Shown in pieces: positions 9,744 through 10,721 of a stretch of 10,721 bases of DNA. How positions within the stretch are numbered: the stretch's first letter is position 1; each line of letters opens with the position of its first letter. This stretch comes from Smittium mucronatum (Eukaryota; Kickxellomycota; Harpellomycetes; Harpellales; Legeriomycetaceae), in the NCBI GenBank assembly GCA_001953115.1, contig LSSL01001742.1, forward strand, positions 2,457 to 13,177, written 5' to 3'. The notes beneath the pieces are model-generated. The model was given only the letters and a program-made list of their open reading frames with translations. It ran no database searches and was not told where the DNA came from. The position numbers were made by a program, and so were the translations under genes.

Positions 9744-9809
9744 TTTGATCCTCATGCAGATTCTATAATCAACTGGTTATTTTGATCCTTACGTGGATTT
9801 GATCTGGTT
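9744..9809 (+). repeat. Diverged tandem duplication, 37-bp offset
   Basis: TTTGATCCTCATGCAGATTC at 9744-9763 aligns with TTTGATCCTTACGTGGATTT at 9781-9800: 15 of 20 identical and all five differences are transitions. Similarity resumes with ATC and TGGTT (9768-9778 against 9802-9809) after a three-base gap. This is the longest moderately G+C-rich segment near the right end. Inference: an old local duplication; the transition bias suggests decay by deamination-like change. Confidence 0.55.
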
Positions 9810-9820
9810 TAATCAAGAGT

Positions 9821-10375
9821 AAAATTTATTTTATATTATTTATTTTATCGAATAAAAAATCCAATTAATAGAGATTTGAATAAATCACATTATATTTTCA
9901 TTTTATACAATTATTACGCCAAATATTTTTAAACTTGAATTGATTTATTTCCGGAAAAAGAAAAAAACAACCAAAAATTTATTTTTAACAAAACTGAATA
10001 TTTAATTTTTTTTGTGATTTATATGTATATAATTTTAAAAATAATAATTTAAAATTTTTTTTCGAAACATGTCTGTTTTAAATCTAAATTCCCCAAATAT
10101 TTTATCCGTATATAATTTTAATAATTTATAATAAAACACATTAATAATAATTTTTGGAATAGAGATGTATAAAAATCGAAATATCATAATCTAAAATTAT
10201 AAAAACAGGCTTAATAAGATTAAATTTTGGCTATATTGATTAATAAGTGTATTCTATTAACTTTAATAATAATACCCACCTATTATCATATCTTTTCTTT
10301 TTATTTAAATCTGGTAAATAGATAAGAAAAATGTATATGTTTATTTTTTTATACTTTAAATATGAATAATTTAGC
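9821..10375. other. Unassigned AT-rich stretch, A-rich relative to upstream
   Basis: No gene is visible. A sample line (10141-10200) holds 29 A and 22 T, the reverse of the T excess seen in much of the window. No repeats beyond short A and T runs. Confidence 0.55.
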
Positions 10376-10403
10376 CTAAAAAAATATATATATATTTTTT
10401 TAG
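10376..10403. repeat. 28-bp perfect palindrome
   Basis: C-T, seven A, five TA units, seven T, A-G: every base pairs with its mirror position. It could extrude a cruciform or, transcribed from either side, give a short AT stem with a T tract. The simple-sequence core makes it likelier to arise by chance or slippage than its length suggests. Confidence 0.6.
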
Positions 10404-10721
10404 AACACAGATTTATTCAATATACCTTATTTTAAATCTCCTGAATTATTAGATCAAAAACTTTCACTTAAAATTACAAAAATACGGTTTTACAGAAAAA
10501 ATAAAATTTTATTTTTTATTTTTTACAACCACACAATCCATATTAAATTCACCGGGGCTATAATACATAAACGCCGCATTTACTAGATAAATATTTATTA
10601 ATATTTTTAAAATAAAATATTAATAAAAATAACGCATTTATTTTTTCAAAATAGAAATATATTAGAAATCTAAAGAATTAGTAAATAAAGTTTTATAATC
10701 AAGTTATAAATAAATCACAAA
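10404..10721. other. Unassigned AT-rich right end
   Basis: No gene or notable repeat is seen. A small CCGGGG cluster lies near 10552-10557. The window ends without any recognisable boundary. Confidence 0.5.

Larger units (their letters stand above)
1..10721. other. Gene-free, extremely AT-rich region
   Basis: Seen: about four bases in five are A or T, homopolymer T and A runs are frequent, and stop triplets are dense in all six frames. No frame has more than about 62 codons from an accepted start under the standard code. Those few open frames begin at TTG, have no ribosome-binding-like sequence upstream and encode low-complexity F/K/L/I/N-rich peptides. No conserved rRNA segment, tRNA cloverleaf or CRISPR-like regular repeat was found by eye. 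Inference: non-coding DNA of an AT-rich eukaryote or organelle, or a fully decayed region. A bacterial or viral chromosome of this length would normally show several genes. Highly diverged RNA genes, or exons shorter than about 60 codons, could be missed by reading alone. Confidence 0.75.

Noticed and set aside
1..10721. Bacterial promoters (TATAAT-like boxes)
   Set aside because: Such hexamers occur everywhere in DNA this AT-rich and none is placed before a gene.
1..10721. Fungal RIP-mutated repeat block
   Set aside because: A hand count over the first 240 bases gave CA+TG above AC+GT (18 to 13), opposite to a RIP signature. Full indices over the window were not computed.

Overview
This window is extremely AT-rich (roughly 18-20% G+C from hand counts of sample lines) and contains no gene I can support. 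Over 10.7 kb no reading frame on either strand exceeds about 62 codons from a permitted start under the standard code. The longest stop-free stretch I traced by hand (9030-9281) has 84 codons. That is about what chance gives when TAA alone makes up 6-7% of triplets. I saw no rRNA core motifs, no tRNA with paired arms and no CRISPR array. The organism cannot be identified. The composition fits intergenic or heterochromatin-like DNA of an AT-rich eukaryote, a large organellar non-coding region, or a decayed insertion. It does not look like ordinary bacterial or viral DNA, which would be dense with genes.

The sequence is not featureless. The strongest structure is a nested, diverged inverted repeat at 2957-3211: 67-bp arms that are 82% complementary, around a 120-bp spacer. 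An inner inverted repeat shares part of the right arm. Such a match is far beyond base composition and argues that the sequence is real evolved DNA, not scrambled. Other structure is smaller: a C-rich island at 7090-7108, whose minus strand fits the canonical G-quadruplex pattern, flanked by a two-part inverted repeat; a 37-bp-offset diverged tandem duplication at 9744-9809; a cluster of ATTTTAGTGATA-like words at 9391-9707; a 28-bp perfect palindrome at 10376-10403; and two adjacent short tandem duplications at 8312-8350.

Layout: 1-2956 is T-rich filler with simple repeats and one open frame near 2455-2655; 2957-3211 is the inverted-repeat element; 3212-7068 is filler with weak dispersed repeats; 7069-7154 is the C-rich island and its flanking arms; 7155-9390 is filler with short duplications; 9391-9820 is the repeat-dense tail; 9821-10721 is more A-rich filler with the long palindrome. 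No operon, pathway or cooperating gene set can be described because no gene is supported. The repeats point to foldback or mobile-element decay and slippage as the main visible processes.
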